Part shown: positions 11,771 through 23,925 of the stretch, piece after piece
How the letters are laid out: the number at the start of each line of letters is the position of its first letter
Position numbering within the stretch: the first letter of the stretch is position 1
Source of the DNA: Lunularia cruciata
Lineage: Eukaryota; Streptophyta; Marchantiopsida; Lunulariales; Lunulariaceae
Length of the DNA: 64,000 nucleotides
Direction: 5' to 3'
Assembly (NCBI GenBank): GCA_948567375.1
Contig: OX419758.1
Location: 25,301,001-25,365,000, forward strand
Made by a program: the position numbers and the translations under genes
The notes under the pieces: generated by a model
The model's input: only the letters and a program-made list of their open reading frames with translations
Databases searched by the model: none
Told to the model about the DNA's origin: nothing

Positions 11771-12885
11771 ACATCACCTCATGTAGTGGTACCCCCACTT
11801 GTAGTAGCACCCTCTCCAACTATTGCACCTCCACTAGATCCACCAATGCTACTAGAGCTAGAATTGGTGGGCATTGCCAATCTACCCCTCATGACCAAGC
11901 TTGAAGTAATGGAGATGTAATTCAAAGACCAATATTATCTCCATAGCTCAATCTCTTCCAAGTGAGCTCTCCTAAACTCATGATAATCATCCATTAGTGG
12001 ACCCTCTCAATGCTGAAATAACCCTTTTCATGCCATGAAAGATATGAACAAACTTGGGTTTTATATGTACTACAGATTACACCAACTAGCAAACTCTTGG
12101 ATGAAGTCATCCAACTCAATGGTACCCATTGTACCAAAATAACACCTGAAGCCTTTGAAGGCCCTATAAATTTTATTTATATCCCACAACAACAATACAG
12201 GCATATCAAGTGTGCTCTCAACTAAATCAACTCTTGTATCAAACTCCAAATTAGATTTAATTTCCTCTCTTATTTAAGACCTTAGATATAGCTTGATATT
12301 TAGCACCACTATGGATAAACCATAGTGCTATCTCCTTTGAAATCCCCAAAAAAACTCTATTGTAATAACTCAAACCGCAATTGTAAGCACCAAGGGTACC
12401 CCACCAAGGATTACCACCAAGTGCCAACACGAAGTGAACACCACCCACTAATGTAGCTCTAATTATGATAACTACACTAAGAGAAAGGGTGACTTATAAC
12501 CTGTCGTCACAACATACACTCTCATGGTCTATAGGTCATCACTTCCAATCTCATTGGAGAGAAAAACAAGTTGTTTGATTGGTCATTACTCCAACCTCAC
12601 TATTGAGAGCACATTAGAGCACCAACGTTCTAAAGTCAAGGACCTCACACAAACATGGTGCACAAACAAGAAGCAAAGAATAGAAGAGGTGAAATCACAA
12701 GAAGTTAACAAAAACACTCCATCTCATAAATCAACATTGGAATGACTTTGTTACCATTTGTAATTTGACATAATGATGTGTCTACTACTTCCAAAGCTAC
12801 TAAGATCACTAAGAATGAGATCAAATTATCTCTCTTAGCCAAAGTTGCATGTGTATAAATATTAATGGAATAGTTATTAGTACAA
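11771..12885. other. Unclassified; possible minus-strand coding remnant
   Basis: On the minus strand, about 12,000-11,800 reads for some 60 codons with few stops (MDDYHEFRRAHLEEIELW, then a Ser/Gly-rich run). 12,257-12,448 (-) and 12,524-12,745 (+) are short open stretches. No family is recognised; a decayed transposon protein is the likeliest source. Confidence 0.3.
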
Positions 12886-12892
12886 AAAGTAA

Positions 12893-12965
12893 AGGTGGAC
12901 CAATTGGTTAAGGCACCAATCTAGGAACCAAAGGTTTGGGGTTCAAACCTTATTGTGCAAAATCT
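12893..12965 (+). repeat. tRNA-like head, possible SINE
   Basis: The stretch contains an A-box-like TTGGTTAAGGCA (about 12,904-12,915) and, about 25 bp on, a B-box-like GGTTCAAACCT (12,940-12,950). This is the internal RNA polymerase III promoter layout of tRNAs. The arms do not fold into a clean cloverleaf, so a tRNA-derived SINE head or tRNA pseudogene is more likely than a working tRNA. No poly-A tail or target duplication was identified. Confidence 0.35.
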
Positions 12966-13059
12966 AGAAGGGTTGGTAAATTTTGACAAACAATGACCAA
13001 AATAACTTGTCTAAACTAACTAGCCTCACATCATCAAGTTGGCCTTCTAGGCCCTCATA

Positions 13060-13310
13060 ACCTACAACCCTATGCTTGAAGTCCCTAAATGCCAAATGAG
13101 GCCTTTCTTGTTGCCAATTCAAACCCTCTTTCATAGCCCACAACCTAATGCATTGAAGTCTCTAAATGCCAAAATTTAGCCAAATGAAGCCTTTCTTGTT
13201 GCTAGTTCAAACCCTCTTTCATACCCCACAACCTTGTGCTTCAAAGTCTCTAAATGCCAAAAATTAGCCAAATGAAGCCTTTCTTGTTGCCAATTCAAAC
13301 CCTCTCTAAA
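13060..13310. repeat. Imperfect tandem repeat, ~80-90 bp unit
   Basis: Three consecutive copies share the order 'cacaacc...gaagt(c)t/c..ctaaatgcca...gcctttcttgttgc...ttcaaaccctct'. A further related part occurs at about 13,450-13,490. A shorter ~55 bp motif (ccaagcttca..ccaaatttggttgaact) repeats at 13,315-13,420. There is no coding evidence; the 71-codon frame across it is a product of the repetition. Confidence 0.7.
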
Positions 13311-13911
13311 TTTGGCCAAGCTTCAACCAAATTTGGTTGAACTATCTCCAATTCTAGCCAAGCTTCACCCAAATTTGGTTGAACTTTCTCCAAATCTGCC
13401 CAAGTTTCACCTAATTCTAACCAACTCAAGCACTAAAAATAGGGAAATTGAGCCAAATGAGTCCTTTCTTCTTGCCAATTCAAACCCTCTCCAAGTTTGG
13501 CAAACTGTCTCTAAATCAAGCCGTTAAATCATTTGCTAAATTTCAACTTGAGCTAAATTGAGATAATAAGGATCTCTAAATCCCTAATTTGAGTGGAAGG
13601 GTTCACAATTCAACCTTCAATTTTGCACTTTGAGCTCAATTTCCACCAAATCAACCTTGATTTCACCTCTTGGGCTCAAATTTAACACCCATTGTCTCAA
13701 ATTGACTCCATTTTCAAAAATTTAGCCAGTGCCTCCACATACTATATGCTCCATTGCCAAATCTACATCAAATTGCATAGAGCTTCTGCACATAATCACT
13801 TGTAGTGAAATCTAAACCATAATCAAAATACCAAAAATCAGCAAAGCTTGGAGATACCACATACACCTTTAGTTCCTATACTCGATTTCCTCCTAACTCT
13901 CACTTGTTTGA

Positions 13912-14362
13912 TGTAATCAGTTCTCCTTCCATTCAAATCAAACTCAAATCAAGTACTCGATCTTTCATTCAACAATCTGCCAACAAATGAGCATCAATTA
14001 CAGTCAAGCCACACCCACTCTAGCTATGAGACTCTAGATGATGCTTGCCAACCTTTATCTACCATAATTAGGAACCTAAATGCTCAACATCAGTAAAGTA
14101 AGTTCTTTGGAGTTGCACTTCAAAGGTATACCTCTCTTCTTGATCTAGATCTCCAACCCTAACAATGCCATTGACGGCATATACCCAATAGTGTGAATGG
14201 TGCAAGTGACAATGTGTCTCACCATGTGATCATTAACCTTAATATAAAAGCCAACAAGTATCCCATGAGTAACTACCAAAATACATATGACTACCAACAC
14301 TACCACTCTAGTGTCCGAGCAACCTAGCTTTGGCACTACAAATGTCATGACAATGTGAGAAA
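13912..14362 (-). repeat. Decayed LTR of PHD-type gypsy family
   Basis: Collinear with 61,040-61,595. Shared blocks are 'cagtcaagccacacccactc', 'ctcaacatca..aa.tgag/agttct', 'ccctaac...gccg/attgacgg', 'ccactc/gaa...tagtgtccgagca' and 'cactacaaatg'. The low end tgtaatcag matches the LTR 3' terminus. It is the third LTR of this family here; no pol is attached, so it is probably a solo LTR or fragment. Confidence 0.65.
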
Positions 14363-14568
14363 TTAAAGGTGATTCAAGAGTACGAGTGATTGGCACACAC
14401 AATGTAAATTTCCTTCTTAGGCCTTGTCAGCATCAAAGTCTTTATAAAGGTCTTGCATTGGCTCAAGACATGCATGGATCACCTTTAGCCCAATTTCCAA
14501 AGTATTTTGTGGGAAGGACGGTGTGATATTAATACTTCATTTACGGCATAGGTGACTCTTAGGCATAA

Positions 14569-15027
14569 TTTAAAAGACCAAGGAGAGAAATAAGAGAACA
14601 AAAGAATGGAAGATCAAGTCACATGGAAAATCTCAATTATAAGGAACTCCAAATGCATAGAATTGTATGTATAGTGAAGCAACACAAGGCTCTCAGGAAG
14701 CTTCCAACAAAGCTTTTCTCTCAAGGTTGCCTTCTTGGAGTGCAAGCTAAGCTACCCCAAATTCTACCAAGGAAGCTTCCTACTTGAAGCCACCAACTTG
14801 GCATACAAGCTAAGCTATTTGTTAACTTAATGTGCAAGTTATCCAATCCTTGGAAGGTACTTAGAAGCTTCTCCACTAAGAAGCTTTCAAAGTGCTTCTC
14901 AAATATTTGACCAATAAGATTCCTAGATGCCTTTAGAACATTCTTAGAATTCTTAATTATGTTTGGTTTATTTTACTTACTTATTAGTAAATAATGCAAA
15001 CTCATTTGTTAATTCCATAATATTACA
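14569..15027 (-). repeat. Probable solo LTR, 400-460 bp family
   Basis: It runs from 'ttaaaagaccaagg' to 'ccataatattaca', with the family's typical 'aagcttcc' repeats inside. Flanking bases CATAA (14,564-14,568) and CATAT (15,028-15,032) agree at four of five positions, suggesting an aged target duplication. No primer site or coding sequence adjoins. Confidence 0.65.
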
Positions 15028-15334
15028 CATATGATTTGACAACAAATGTTATAGTCTCATGCTTAGTGAGCAATTGTTATAAACTCATGATTAGAGATTA
15101 TTGCATTTGGAACCTTGACTTTTGTCAATGTTGTGTGGCATCATCACTCTATTGATGGCTAAGGAGAATCTCTAATAGTAAGCCTATAATTTAGTAATAT
15201 TATATTATGGATTTTGTGATTAGAATTGTACAATACATCTTGCTTTTAGATTAGTGCTTTATAGCACATGTTGGAACATATTTTAGGACTTCCAAATTTG
15301 ACATCAAACTTGACTAAGATAGTTATACAATAGT
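15028..15334. other. AT-rich spacer
   Basis: I see no gene or repeat signature. Confidence 0.3.
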
Positions 15335-15927
15335 GTAACAAGAAGACAAGAGAGGATAAGAGAGGACAAGAGAACTCCAAAGAGAAATACAAGAGAAGAA
15401 ACAAAAAGCTTCACACTTAGTACTCCAATACTCCAATACTCCAATGCTCCAAAAGAGCACCTTGTCTTTATTATATTGCAAAGAGGATCTCTTCAAAGGA
15501 AGCTCCACCCTTGGATTAAATATATGGATTGGTGACATGTTAGCAAGCTTCACCCTTAGATTAGTTGTATGGCTAGATGACATGTTGGTCCTTGTCGTAT
15601 TTGGTTGGTCAAATAAGTTTGACCAAAGGAATCTTCCTATATGAGGCTCACAATCACATAGGTGAGGTATTGTTGGAAACTTGTGAATGAGACAAATAGT
15701 GGGGGTAGAAGGCAAACCTTTTCATCCAAAGGGAAGGAGTATTTATGTTTAGGCCTTTAAAATTGGCTTTGAAGTTTTTTGGGTGTTTTCAACTCTTGCT
15801 TTATTAATGGAAGTACTATTTCAATGACACTTCTATTTGATTTACTAAGTCCATCATATAACATCCTTCTAGATGTTATTGAGAAAATTTTCACTTCTAG
15901 ATAATATGTCCCACTATTGGCATTACA
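15335..15927 (-). repeat. 3' LTR of an old chromovirus (host of the 16,655 insertion)
   Basis: A diverged member of the 735-741 bp family, 593 bp. Its high end is CATTACA at 15,927, followed by the same integrase-chromodomain sequence that follows the LTR at 18,077. The low end near 'tgtaacaagaagacaagagagg' has an extra purine-rich and 'ctccaatactccaat' stretch. Confidence 0.65.
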
Positions 15928-16650
15928 AACTTGTCCTTGTTAAGATGCAACGTCCTTGTTGAAAAGTTGTTACTCAATAGATTGCACTAACACCAGTGCA
16001 TGGGTCAGGTTGGTTATTTGCTTCCATATTGCCTCATATAATAGGTACACTTTTTAATGTATAAGATATTCCACATGCAGATTGCAAGTATCATGGATGT
16101 ATTTCTAAAAAATGCATTCAAATTTATATTCCTTTATGCTATCAATGAGTGTTGTACAAGGTCTAACTTCTTATATGGAAAGAAAGTGAGGTGATCGGTG
16201 TGCATATTTGCATAATAAAGAAACATGGAACATTGGATGGATCTTAATATGTGGTGGTAGCTCAAGGTGATAGGTCATTATGCAAATTTGATGAAGGATA
16301 GGAAAAGGTCCAATAAAACAAGGTTTGAGCTTACAAGGGCCAACTAACATAAGGTTGGTTATGGATAGCCAAACTTGATCCTCAACATTGAACTTCATAT
16401 ACCAATGATGTGCATCTACATACTATTTCTATCAATTTTGTGCAATCTACAACTCATGCTTGGCATTCTCCACACCTTGTTGAATTTTGTAAACAAAATT
16501 GTTGACAATGTCAACCTTCATAGCCACTAGATGGATCTTCATCAAGCTTAAAGATGTGAAAAGATGCTCTCCATGCATGAGAAAGAATGTTATGACGTGT
16601 GTATGCATTCATTGAATTGTTGTAGGAAAATTCCACCAATAGAAGTAAAT
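15928..16650 (-). pseudogene. Integrase C-terminus and chromodomain, left part of split element
   Basis: 16,171-16,398 keeps an integrase C-terminal segment (MKFNVEDQVWLSITNL, GPCKLKPCFIGPFPIL, HPMFHVSLLCKYA). The chromodomain follows in broken frames to 15,930. The segment stops inside the integrase at about 16,650, and its continuation is found at 23,303-23,925, on the far side of the element inserted between. Confidence 0.75.
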
Positions 16651-16654
16651 TATC

Positions 16655-18077
16655 TCTCTATTAATACTCTTATTAATACTCAAGGAGGATCTTCTCCCAA
16701 GAAGCTCCACCATAGGATTAGGTACATGGATAGGTGACATGTCAGCAAGCTCCACCCTTAGATTGCTTGCTTGGAAGGGTGACATGTCGGTCTTGGTCCC
16801 ATCTGGTTGGTCAAATAGGCTTTGACCAGAGAGAATCTTTTAGGGAATCTTCCAATAAGAATCTTAAAATCACATGGGTGAGTGTAATACCAAGGGTAAG
16901 CCATATGATCTAGATGTGAAATTCGGTTTGGTAACATCTAGAATGATGTTATACATGATGGTCAAAATAGATCAGATAGAAGTATCACCAAAAGAGTACT
17001 TCTACTAATAGGGCAGAAACCAAAATAGACTTGAGAACCTTAGAACCAATAGCTAGACATATGATTTAAAGGTGAGAATTGGTTTGGTAACATCTGGAAG
17101 GATGTTACACATGATGGACTAAACAGATCAGAAAGAGGTATCACCAAAAGGGGACTTCTACTAATAGAGTAGGAACCAAAATATGCCTGAAATCTTTGAA
17201 GGCAATTTCGGAAGCCTAAATGGATGAATTAGGCCTCAAAAATGTTCAGATTTCCCCCCCAATGGAGGAAAGGCTGGCCTCCCCTCCCCCTTTGTTTGTC
17301 TCGTCGAGAGCTTTCCAACGGTACCTTACTCATGTGATTCTGAGATTCCTATAGGAAGATTCCCTAAAAGATTCCTTTTGGTCAAAGCTCGTTTGACCAA
17401 CCAGATAGGACCTAGAACAGACAGGTCACCCATCCAAGTAAGTAATCCAAGGGTGGAGCTTGTTGACATGTCACCTATCTGTGTCCCTAATCCTATGGTG
17501 GAGCTTCCTTGGAGGAGATCATCTTTGTCTATATATAATAAAGAGAAGGTGCTCCCTTGGGGCATCGAATGTTTGAGCGTGCAATCTGTGTTTTCTCTCT
17601 TCTCTTGTCCTTGGAGTATTACAGTGAGGTACCATTGGGAATCTCTTGATGTGACAAACTGAGGGGAGGAAATGCTAACCTTTCCTCTATTTGGGGGGGG
17701 GGGGGGGAATGTCCACATTTTCAAGGCCTAATTCATCCATTTAGGCCTCTCAAATTGCCTCTAAAGTTTTCAAGCCTATTTTAATTTCTGCCCTATTAGT
17801 AGAAGTGTTCTTTTGGTGATACCTCTATCTAATCTACATTCTACATCATGTGTAACATCCTTCTAGATGCTACCATTGCAAGTTTCAACTCTAGATCATA
17901 TGCTTAGCTATTGATTCTAAAGTTTCCAAGCATGTTTCGGTTTTTGAACTATTAGTAGAAGTACTCTTTTGGTGATACTTCTAGCTTATCTACTAAGTCT
18001 ATCATATATAACATCCTTATAGATATTAACAAACCAAATTTCATATCTAGATCATCTATCTAGCTATTAGTATTACA
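16655..18077 (-). repeat. 3' LTR, interrupted by a nested solo LTR
   Basis: Without the 741-bp insertion and one copy of the target duplication, the LTR is about 677 bp. Its high end GTATTACA at 18,077 abuts the purine-rich stretch (minus: aaaaggaggaagtc), the probable polypurine tract. A run of 15 G lies at 17,693-17,707. Confidence 0.75.
16883..17623 (+). repeat. Solo LTR nested in its own family, target duplication GTGAG
   Basis: The 741 bp copy runs from TGTAATACCAAGG to GGAGTATTACA, with perfect inverted termini TGTAATAC/GTATTACA. It is flanked by GTGAG at 16,878-16,882 and 17,624-17,628. The outer sequence continues without loss across the duplication ('cacatgggtgag' then 'gtaccattggga', as in the uninterrupted copy at 630-650). 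Orientation is opposite to the outer LTR. It is the best-defined member of the family here. Confidence 0.92.
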
Positions 18078-21000
18078 GACTTCCTCCTTTTAAGATGCAA
18101 CATCTTCATTGCAAAGTTGTTGCTCAAAAGATTTCACTAACATTGATGTGCGTGTCAAGTTGGCTGTTGGCTCCCATGTTGACTCATACAAGGGGTACCC
18201 TTTCCAATGTATTAAGTATTCCACACGTGGATGGCGAGTACCCCGGATGTGCTTATGGAGAATGCGTTTGACTTCATACTCCTCTGTGTCATCAACTAGG
18301 TTTGGACGAGGTCGACTTTCTTGGATAGAAGAGAAGTGGGGTGGTCGGGGAGCATATTGGCATAATAAGGAAACATGAAACACTAGGTGGATCTTAATAT
18401 GTGGCAATAGCTCAAGGTGATAGCCCACATCTCCTATGCAATGAAGGATAGAGAAAGGTCCAATAAAATGAGGTTTGAGCTTATGAGGACCAACTAGCTT
18501 GAGGTTGGTGATTGATAGCTAGACTTGATCTTCCACATTGAACTCCATGTGTTGGCAATGTGCATTTGCATACTACTTTTGTTGATTTAGTGCAATTTGT
18601 AACCTGTGTTTGGTGTGCTCCACCCCTTGTTGGATTCTAGAAACAAAAGTGTCAACAATATCCACCTTGGCAGCAACCAAATGGACCTTCATCAAGCTTG
18701 AAGGTGTGAAAGGATGCTCTCCATACATAGGGAAGAATGGTGTGACTTGTGTGGAGGCATTCACTGAATTGCTATATGCAAATTCCACCAATGGGAGTAA
18801 GGTGTCCCAACTCTCATCCAAAGTAAAGCCTCAAAGCATGTGCTCAATAGTGCGATTTGCACTCTTTGTTTGTCCATCGGTCTATGGATGGTAAGTTGTG
18901 GATATAGCCATTTTGATTTTGCAGAGCCAAAAGAGTGTTCTCCAAAACAAACTTGTGAATTGAGAGCCTCTATTTGTGATGAGTACACGAGACAAGCCAT
19001 GATAGGAAAAGACTACATCTAAGTACAATTAAGCTAGTTGCGGGGCAGTCACATCCTTGGTGGTAGGACGCACATGAATCATTTTGTTGAGTCAATCAAC
19101 AAAGACTACAATGGAATCAAACCTAGAGGTGGTCTTGGGCAATTCACAAACTAGATCCATGCTTACTTGTTCCCAACATTGTATAGGAGTGGGAAGAGGT
19201 TGGAAGAGTCATATGGGAGCTTGATTAGAAGCCTTATTTTGTTGAAAAATTAGGTAGCTCCAAATATATTCCATCACATTGTTGCTCATCTTGGGCCAAT
19301 AGTAATGGCATTTGACTGCATCCAAGGTCTTGTCTATTCCAACATGACCTGCAATGGCAAGATCATGACATTCTACTAGGATGGTGGTTCCTAGATATGC
19401 ATCACCAAGGATTCACAACCTACCATCATGAAAGGTGAGTCCTTGGGTGTTGGTAATGCCTTTAGATGATTGAGCACCTACAATCTATGGATCAATTTTT
19501 ATAGTAATGCAAATCTTGTGCCAAAATTCAAAGTTCATCTTGATTTCCACCACCAAATTGTTTACCATTGGCATTTGGGTGAATGCATCTACAAGTTACT
19601 TCTTGCCTTCCACATATCTAAATGTCATGTTGAATTTTTGTCTCCATTTTACCCACCAACTTTGTTGATGAGAAAGATCCTTTTGTTTCTTGAGGTAGAC
19701 TAGAGGTTTGTGGTTTGTCTTTACTACAAATGCCTTCTCAACCAAATAATGTTTCCAATGCTTGGTTGCAAGGAAAATTGCCAGCTCTTCTCATTTGGTG
19801 GTATGATAGTTGCATTCTGCTAGTAGCAACTTATGAGAGAAATATGCAATTGGGTGTCATCCATCTTGCCATTCTTGTTGTAGGACTACTCCTATTGCTA
19901 CACCTAATGCATTTGTAGCCATCTTGATTGGATATTTTGGGTCATACCATTTCAAGATTGGTGCATGTAGTAATGCATTTTTCAACTCCTAAAAGGCCAA
20001 TTCTTATGTAGTTCCCCATATCTACCTCTTTCCTCTGTAGTGTTGTTAGTGGTTGTGCAATCTTGGAGAAATCCTTGATAAATTGATGATAAACCCCGTT
20101 AATCCCAAAAAACTCTTGAGTTGAGTCTAATCTTCCCAAGCATACCATAACCTCTATTTTATCTATTAGCACTTGGATACCCTCTACACTTACTCTATGC
20201 CCTAAGTAGTCTACTTCAGATTTACCAAACTCACACTTTGAGATTTTGGTATACAATCAATTACATTATAGAATCTGGAAGACTTCTCACAAATCTTGCT
20301 TGTACTCTATTAGCGTCATGTTGTAGACTAAGATGTCATCAAGAAAAATGAGAATAGATTTATCCAAGTACAGACAAAATATGTCATTTATCAAACTCAA
20401 CAAAAGTAGCTAGAGCATTGGTGAGGCCAAACTACATCACCAAGTACTCAAAGTGACCATACCTTGTTCAAAAGGCCATTTTGTGTACATCTTCTTCCAC
20501 AATCCTGAATTGGTTGTAACCACTCTACAAATCAATTTTGGTGAAGTGCCTTGCACCATTGAGTTGATCAAACAAATCATCCATGCAAGGTAATGGATGT
20601 TTGTTCTTCATAGTTTGTTGATTCAATCCCCGGCAGTCAATGCACATGTGCATTGTTTCATCCTTCTTCTTCACAAACAATACAAGAGCCCCATATGGTT
20701 ATACATTGGGTGGATAAACATCTTCTGCAATATATCCTTAATTTGAGCCTTACATTCCTCCAACTCTTGAGGTGATAGTCAATATGGGGCCTTACAAGGA
20801 GGTGTCTTCTCAAGAAGTATTTTATGATCTACTCTCCTTTTTGGTGGTAAACCTACGGGTAATTCATCTAGAAAGACATCTTAGAACTCATTGACCACAT
20901 CTTTCAATTTCTTAGGAATTTGTACATTGTGTTGGGCACTCTAGACTTCTCTTATTAATCCATGAAACATCTAACTATCTTACCAATAGATGTGGTCTTT

Positions 21001-21400
21001 ATGACATATAGAGGCAATTCTTGCCTTTGTGATCTTCCTTTGGTCCCAAAGATCTTCCATTAACTAGTTTTCACTACTTTTTTCCAATCCACTATGTGGT
21101 TGTAGTGCTCCATCCATAGCATACCTAAGATCGCATCATAATGAGCTAGTTGTATCACTCACCACTTGATTGCTTCTTGACACTCCTATAGAGAGTATTA
21201 CCTTTCTAGGTAACGACTCAATCCTCTCTGTCTAACCATTAGGTAACTCTACTTCATCCTTCTCATCCTTCTCTAGTTCCATCTCCAACTTGTTACAACA
21301 AAGCAAGACAAAAAATTATCTATTTTCCTAAGGTCTTTCAACACTCTCACCAAATTGCCTTCTAGCACTCTATTTACAACAATTAATTGTGCATTTATCT
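18078..21400 (-). pseudogene. Broken pol of the 16,655-23,302 chromovirus
   Basis: Recognisable pieces in leftward order follow. The RT catalytic box FLDDILVYN is at about 20,325-20,350. The RT thumb at 19,942-20,256 has KCEFGKSEVDYLGH and FIKDFSKIAQPLTTL. Integrase pieces lie at 18,761-19,000 and 18,573-18,821 (MDESWDTLLPLVEFAYSNS, FFPMYGEHPF). 18,090-18,428 has the integrase end and chromodomain (HVSLLCQYAPRPPHF, EEYEVKRILHKHIRGTRH, EYLIHWKGYPLYESTWEP). The chromodomain frame is still open for 112 codons. It recognises methylated histone tails in known chromoviruses and targets insertion to heterochromatin. Other parts contain stops. Confidence 0.8.
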
Positions 21401-22640
21401 TCTTCCTTCTTTGCACACTCGTCCACTTCCTCCCCCGCTTTTACTCTTCTTCACCGAGCCAATAAGGCCACAAGGTACATTTATTGGTGATATTTGTTTT
21501 CCAATGCAATTTCTATGTCTTCCTCTTCCATTCATCTCTCCATGTGGTTTAAAGGTTGCTTGAATGGAGGTTGAGGGCCTCTAAGATGATGAGAATGACA
21601 ATTGATGGCTATGTGCCCAATTTTGCCACAATTTTAGCATCATCGTTGTGCTACTTGAGCTCCTTCTCCCCATGGGACTACTTCTCTCCTTTCTTTGACC
21701 CGTCCCCATTCTCCTTGGAGAGGTATTGCTCCTCTATCTTGGAATCAAATGTTTCCCAATTCCATAGGTATTGGTCCACCAAAATGGTGCATCTTCACCC
21801 AATAGTGTTGCATCGGTATTATCACTTCACCTCCTCCAAGTACCCTACTATTCTTTGGGTGCAGACAATGGCTTCAAAAACAATACAAGAATTTTGCACC
21901 ATTACCTCTTGGCAAATCCACTCTTATAATCCTCTCTTGAAATTGTAAAGAGCTTTGGCTGGACTCATATCAATTTTGCAACCTATAGATCCAAAAATTC
22001 CTCTATGTACTCTTGTATGTTATTATTCTACTTCAACTCCTAGAGTCTAGTTTGGGTCATTTGCACAGAATCCACGTATTGGAAATTCTTGAGTAGTCCT
22101 TCTTGCATGGTTGTCCAAGTGACTTCTCTTCCTTTTGCTAACAATGATCATTCCCAAGCATCATACAATGTGAGAGCCTTATTGGTCAAGTACCCTTACG
22201 CAAACACACCTATAGAATGATTAGTGATCGCCATTGTGAACAATCAAACGTATTGATTCTTTCTTGAAATCCAATTTTCCACTACTCCCATGGAGTGTTG
22301 TTCCTTGTAAGGCTTGATGTTGCATGTCTTCTTCATTCATAGTAACAATGTGGCTTGGTTATTGATTGGAATCGGTGTCATCGGCATGCATAACTCTCCA
22401 TGTACTTTGATTATTGGTATTGGTTGTTGAGACGGCTCCCCTTCTTGCATTACTTGATCCTTCTTGACACCACATACTTGATTTTTCAATTCCTCCACGG
22501 TCATCTTGATTTCTCAAAACTTGTTCAACATCCATTGCATTCCTTGCATCAACTCATGCAATTGCGGATCCATGATTCCTACACATGATCTATGTTCACT
22601 TGCTACTTCCTACTTCAATAGAGGGTTAGAATTATCACTT
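21400..22640 (-). pseudogene. Degenerate gag with CCHC zinc knuckle
   Basis: The minus strand at 21,598-21,639 reads C-stop-N-C-GKIG-H-IAIN-C, a CX2CX4HX4C knuckle broken by one stop. Upstream sequence is capsid-like by position only. Gag would package element RNA into virus-like particles; this copy cannot be translated whole. Confidence 0.6.
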
Positions 22641-22664
22641 AAGAGGGTGCATAAACTGTGGGGA

Positions 22665-23302
22665 CTACAAATCTCCTCCCAAGAAGCTCCGCCATAAGAT
22701 TAGGTACATGGATAGGTGACCTTTCAGCAAGCTCCACCCTTAGATTACTTTCTTGGATGGGTAACATGTCGGTCTTGGTCCCATTTGGTTGGTCAAATAG
22801 GCTTTGACTATATGGAATCTTTTAGAGAATCTTCTTGTAGGAATCTCAAAATCAGGTGGATGAGGTACCAATGGAAAGCTCTTGGTGAGACAATCCATGG
22901 GAGAGGAAAGTCCAACCTTTCTTTTGTTGGGGAGAATCCACACATTTTCAAGGCCTAATTCATCAATTAAGGCCTCCAAAATTACCTAAAGTTTTCAAGC
23001 CTATTTTAGCTTCTGCTCTATTAGTAGAAGTGCTCTTTTGGTGATACCTATATTTGATCTATGTTCTCCATCATGTGTTGTATCCTTCTAGATGTTACCA
23101 CCGCAAGTTTCACCTCTAGATCATATGCTTAGCTATTGATTCTAAAGTTTCCAAGCATGTTTTAGTTTTGGTCTATTAGTAAAAGTACTCTTTTGGTGAT
23201 ATCTCTAGTTTATCTACTAAGTCCATCATGAATAACATCCTTCTAGATGGTACCAAACCAAATTTCATCTCTAGATCATCTATCTAGCTATCGGTATTAC
23301 AT
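22665..23302 (-). repeat. 5' LTR of the 16,655-23,302 chromovirus
   Basis: About 638 bp, collinear with the outer LTR at 16,655-18,077. Its high end ATTACA (23,302) meets the interrupted integrase of the older element. The low end near 22,665 lacks the usual terminus, and no primer site is visible there. Confidence 0.7.
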
Positions 23303-23925
23303 CACCTCTCTTGCTCGTCTAAGGTGAAGCTTTGAAGAATATCCACAATATTGCAATTAGCACACTTTATTTGTAGATGGTAAGCCATGGATATGGCCAA
23401 TTTTGCTTTGAAGATACCAAAGAGTGTTCACCAAGAAAAACTAGTGAATTTAGTGCCTCTATTGGTGATGAGCATTCAAGACAAGCCATGGTGAGAAAAG
23501 ACTACAACTAAGTACAATTGAGCTAATTGTTGAGAAGTCACATCCTTGGTGGTAGGATGCAAATGAATCATTTTGCTAAGTCGGTAAACAAAGACTATGA
23601 TGGAGTCAAACCTTGAGGCGGTCTTGGGCAATTCATAAACCAAATCCATGCTTACCTATTCCCAATGTTATGTAAGAGCATGGATGTTATGAAGGAGTCA
23701 TGTGGTAACTTGATTGGAAGCTTTGTTTTGTTGACAAAGTAGAAAAAATTGAACATACTTCTTGCTCATCTTAGGCCAATAATAATGGCATGTGACTACA
23801 TCTAAGGTCTTGTCCATTCCAACATGATCTACAATGGCAGAATCATGACATTCTACTAGGATGGTGGTTCTCATGTTTGTGGCATATGGGATCCATAACT
23901 TGCCATCATGAAATGTTTGTACTTC
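23303..23925 (-). pseudogene. Integrase fragment, right part of split element
   Basis: It aligns with 18,790-19,440 of the inserted element, for example 'gtagatggtaagccatggatatggcc', 'gatgagca..caagacaagccatg' and 'tcatgacattctactaggatggtggtt'. It picks up where the fragment ending at 16,650 stops. Similarity ends abruptly at about 23,925, where AT-rich DNA begins. Confidence 0.75.

Larger units (their letters stand above)
16655..23302 (-). mobile_element. Near-complete degenerate chromovirus, inserted in an older relative
   Basis: On the minus strand the order is 5' LTR (22,665-23,302), gag with zinc knuckle (21,598-21,639), protease region, RT with FLDD (20,335-20,346), RT thumb (19,942-20,256), RNase H, integrase (about 19,400-18,440), chromodomain (about 18,430-18,100) and 3' LTR (16,655-18,077). 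The 3' LTR contains a solo LTR. Both LTRs lack the last ~90 bp seen in 342-1075. Coding frames are broken throughout. The flanks are the two halves of another element's integrase. Confidence 0.8.

Noticed and set aside
13060-13310. CRISPR-like array of repeats
   Set aside because: Unit length, lack of spacers and the eukaryotic context exclude CRISPR; these are imperfect tandem repeats.
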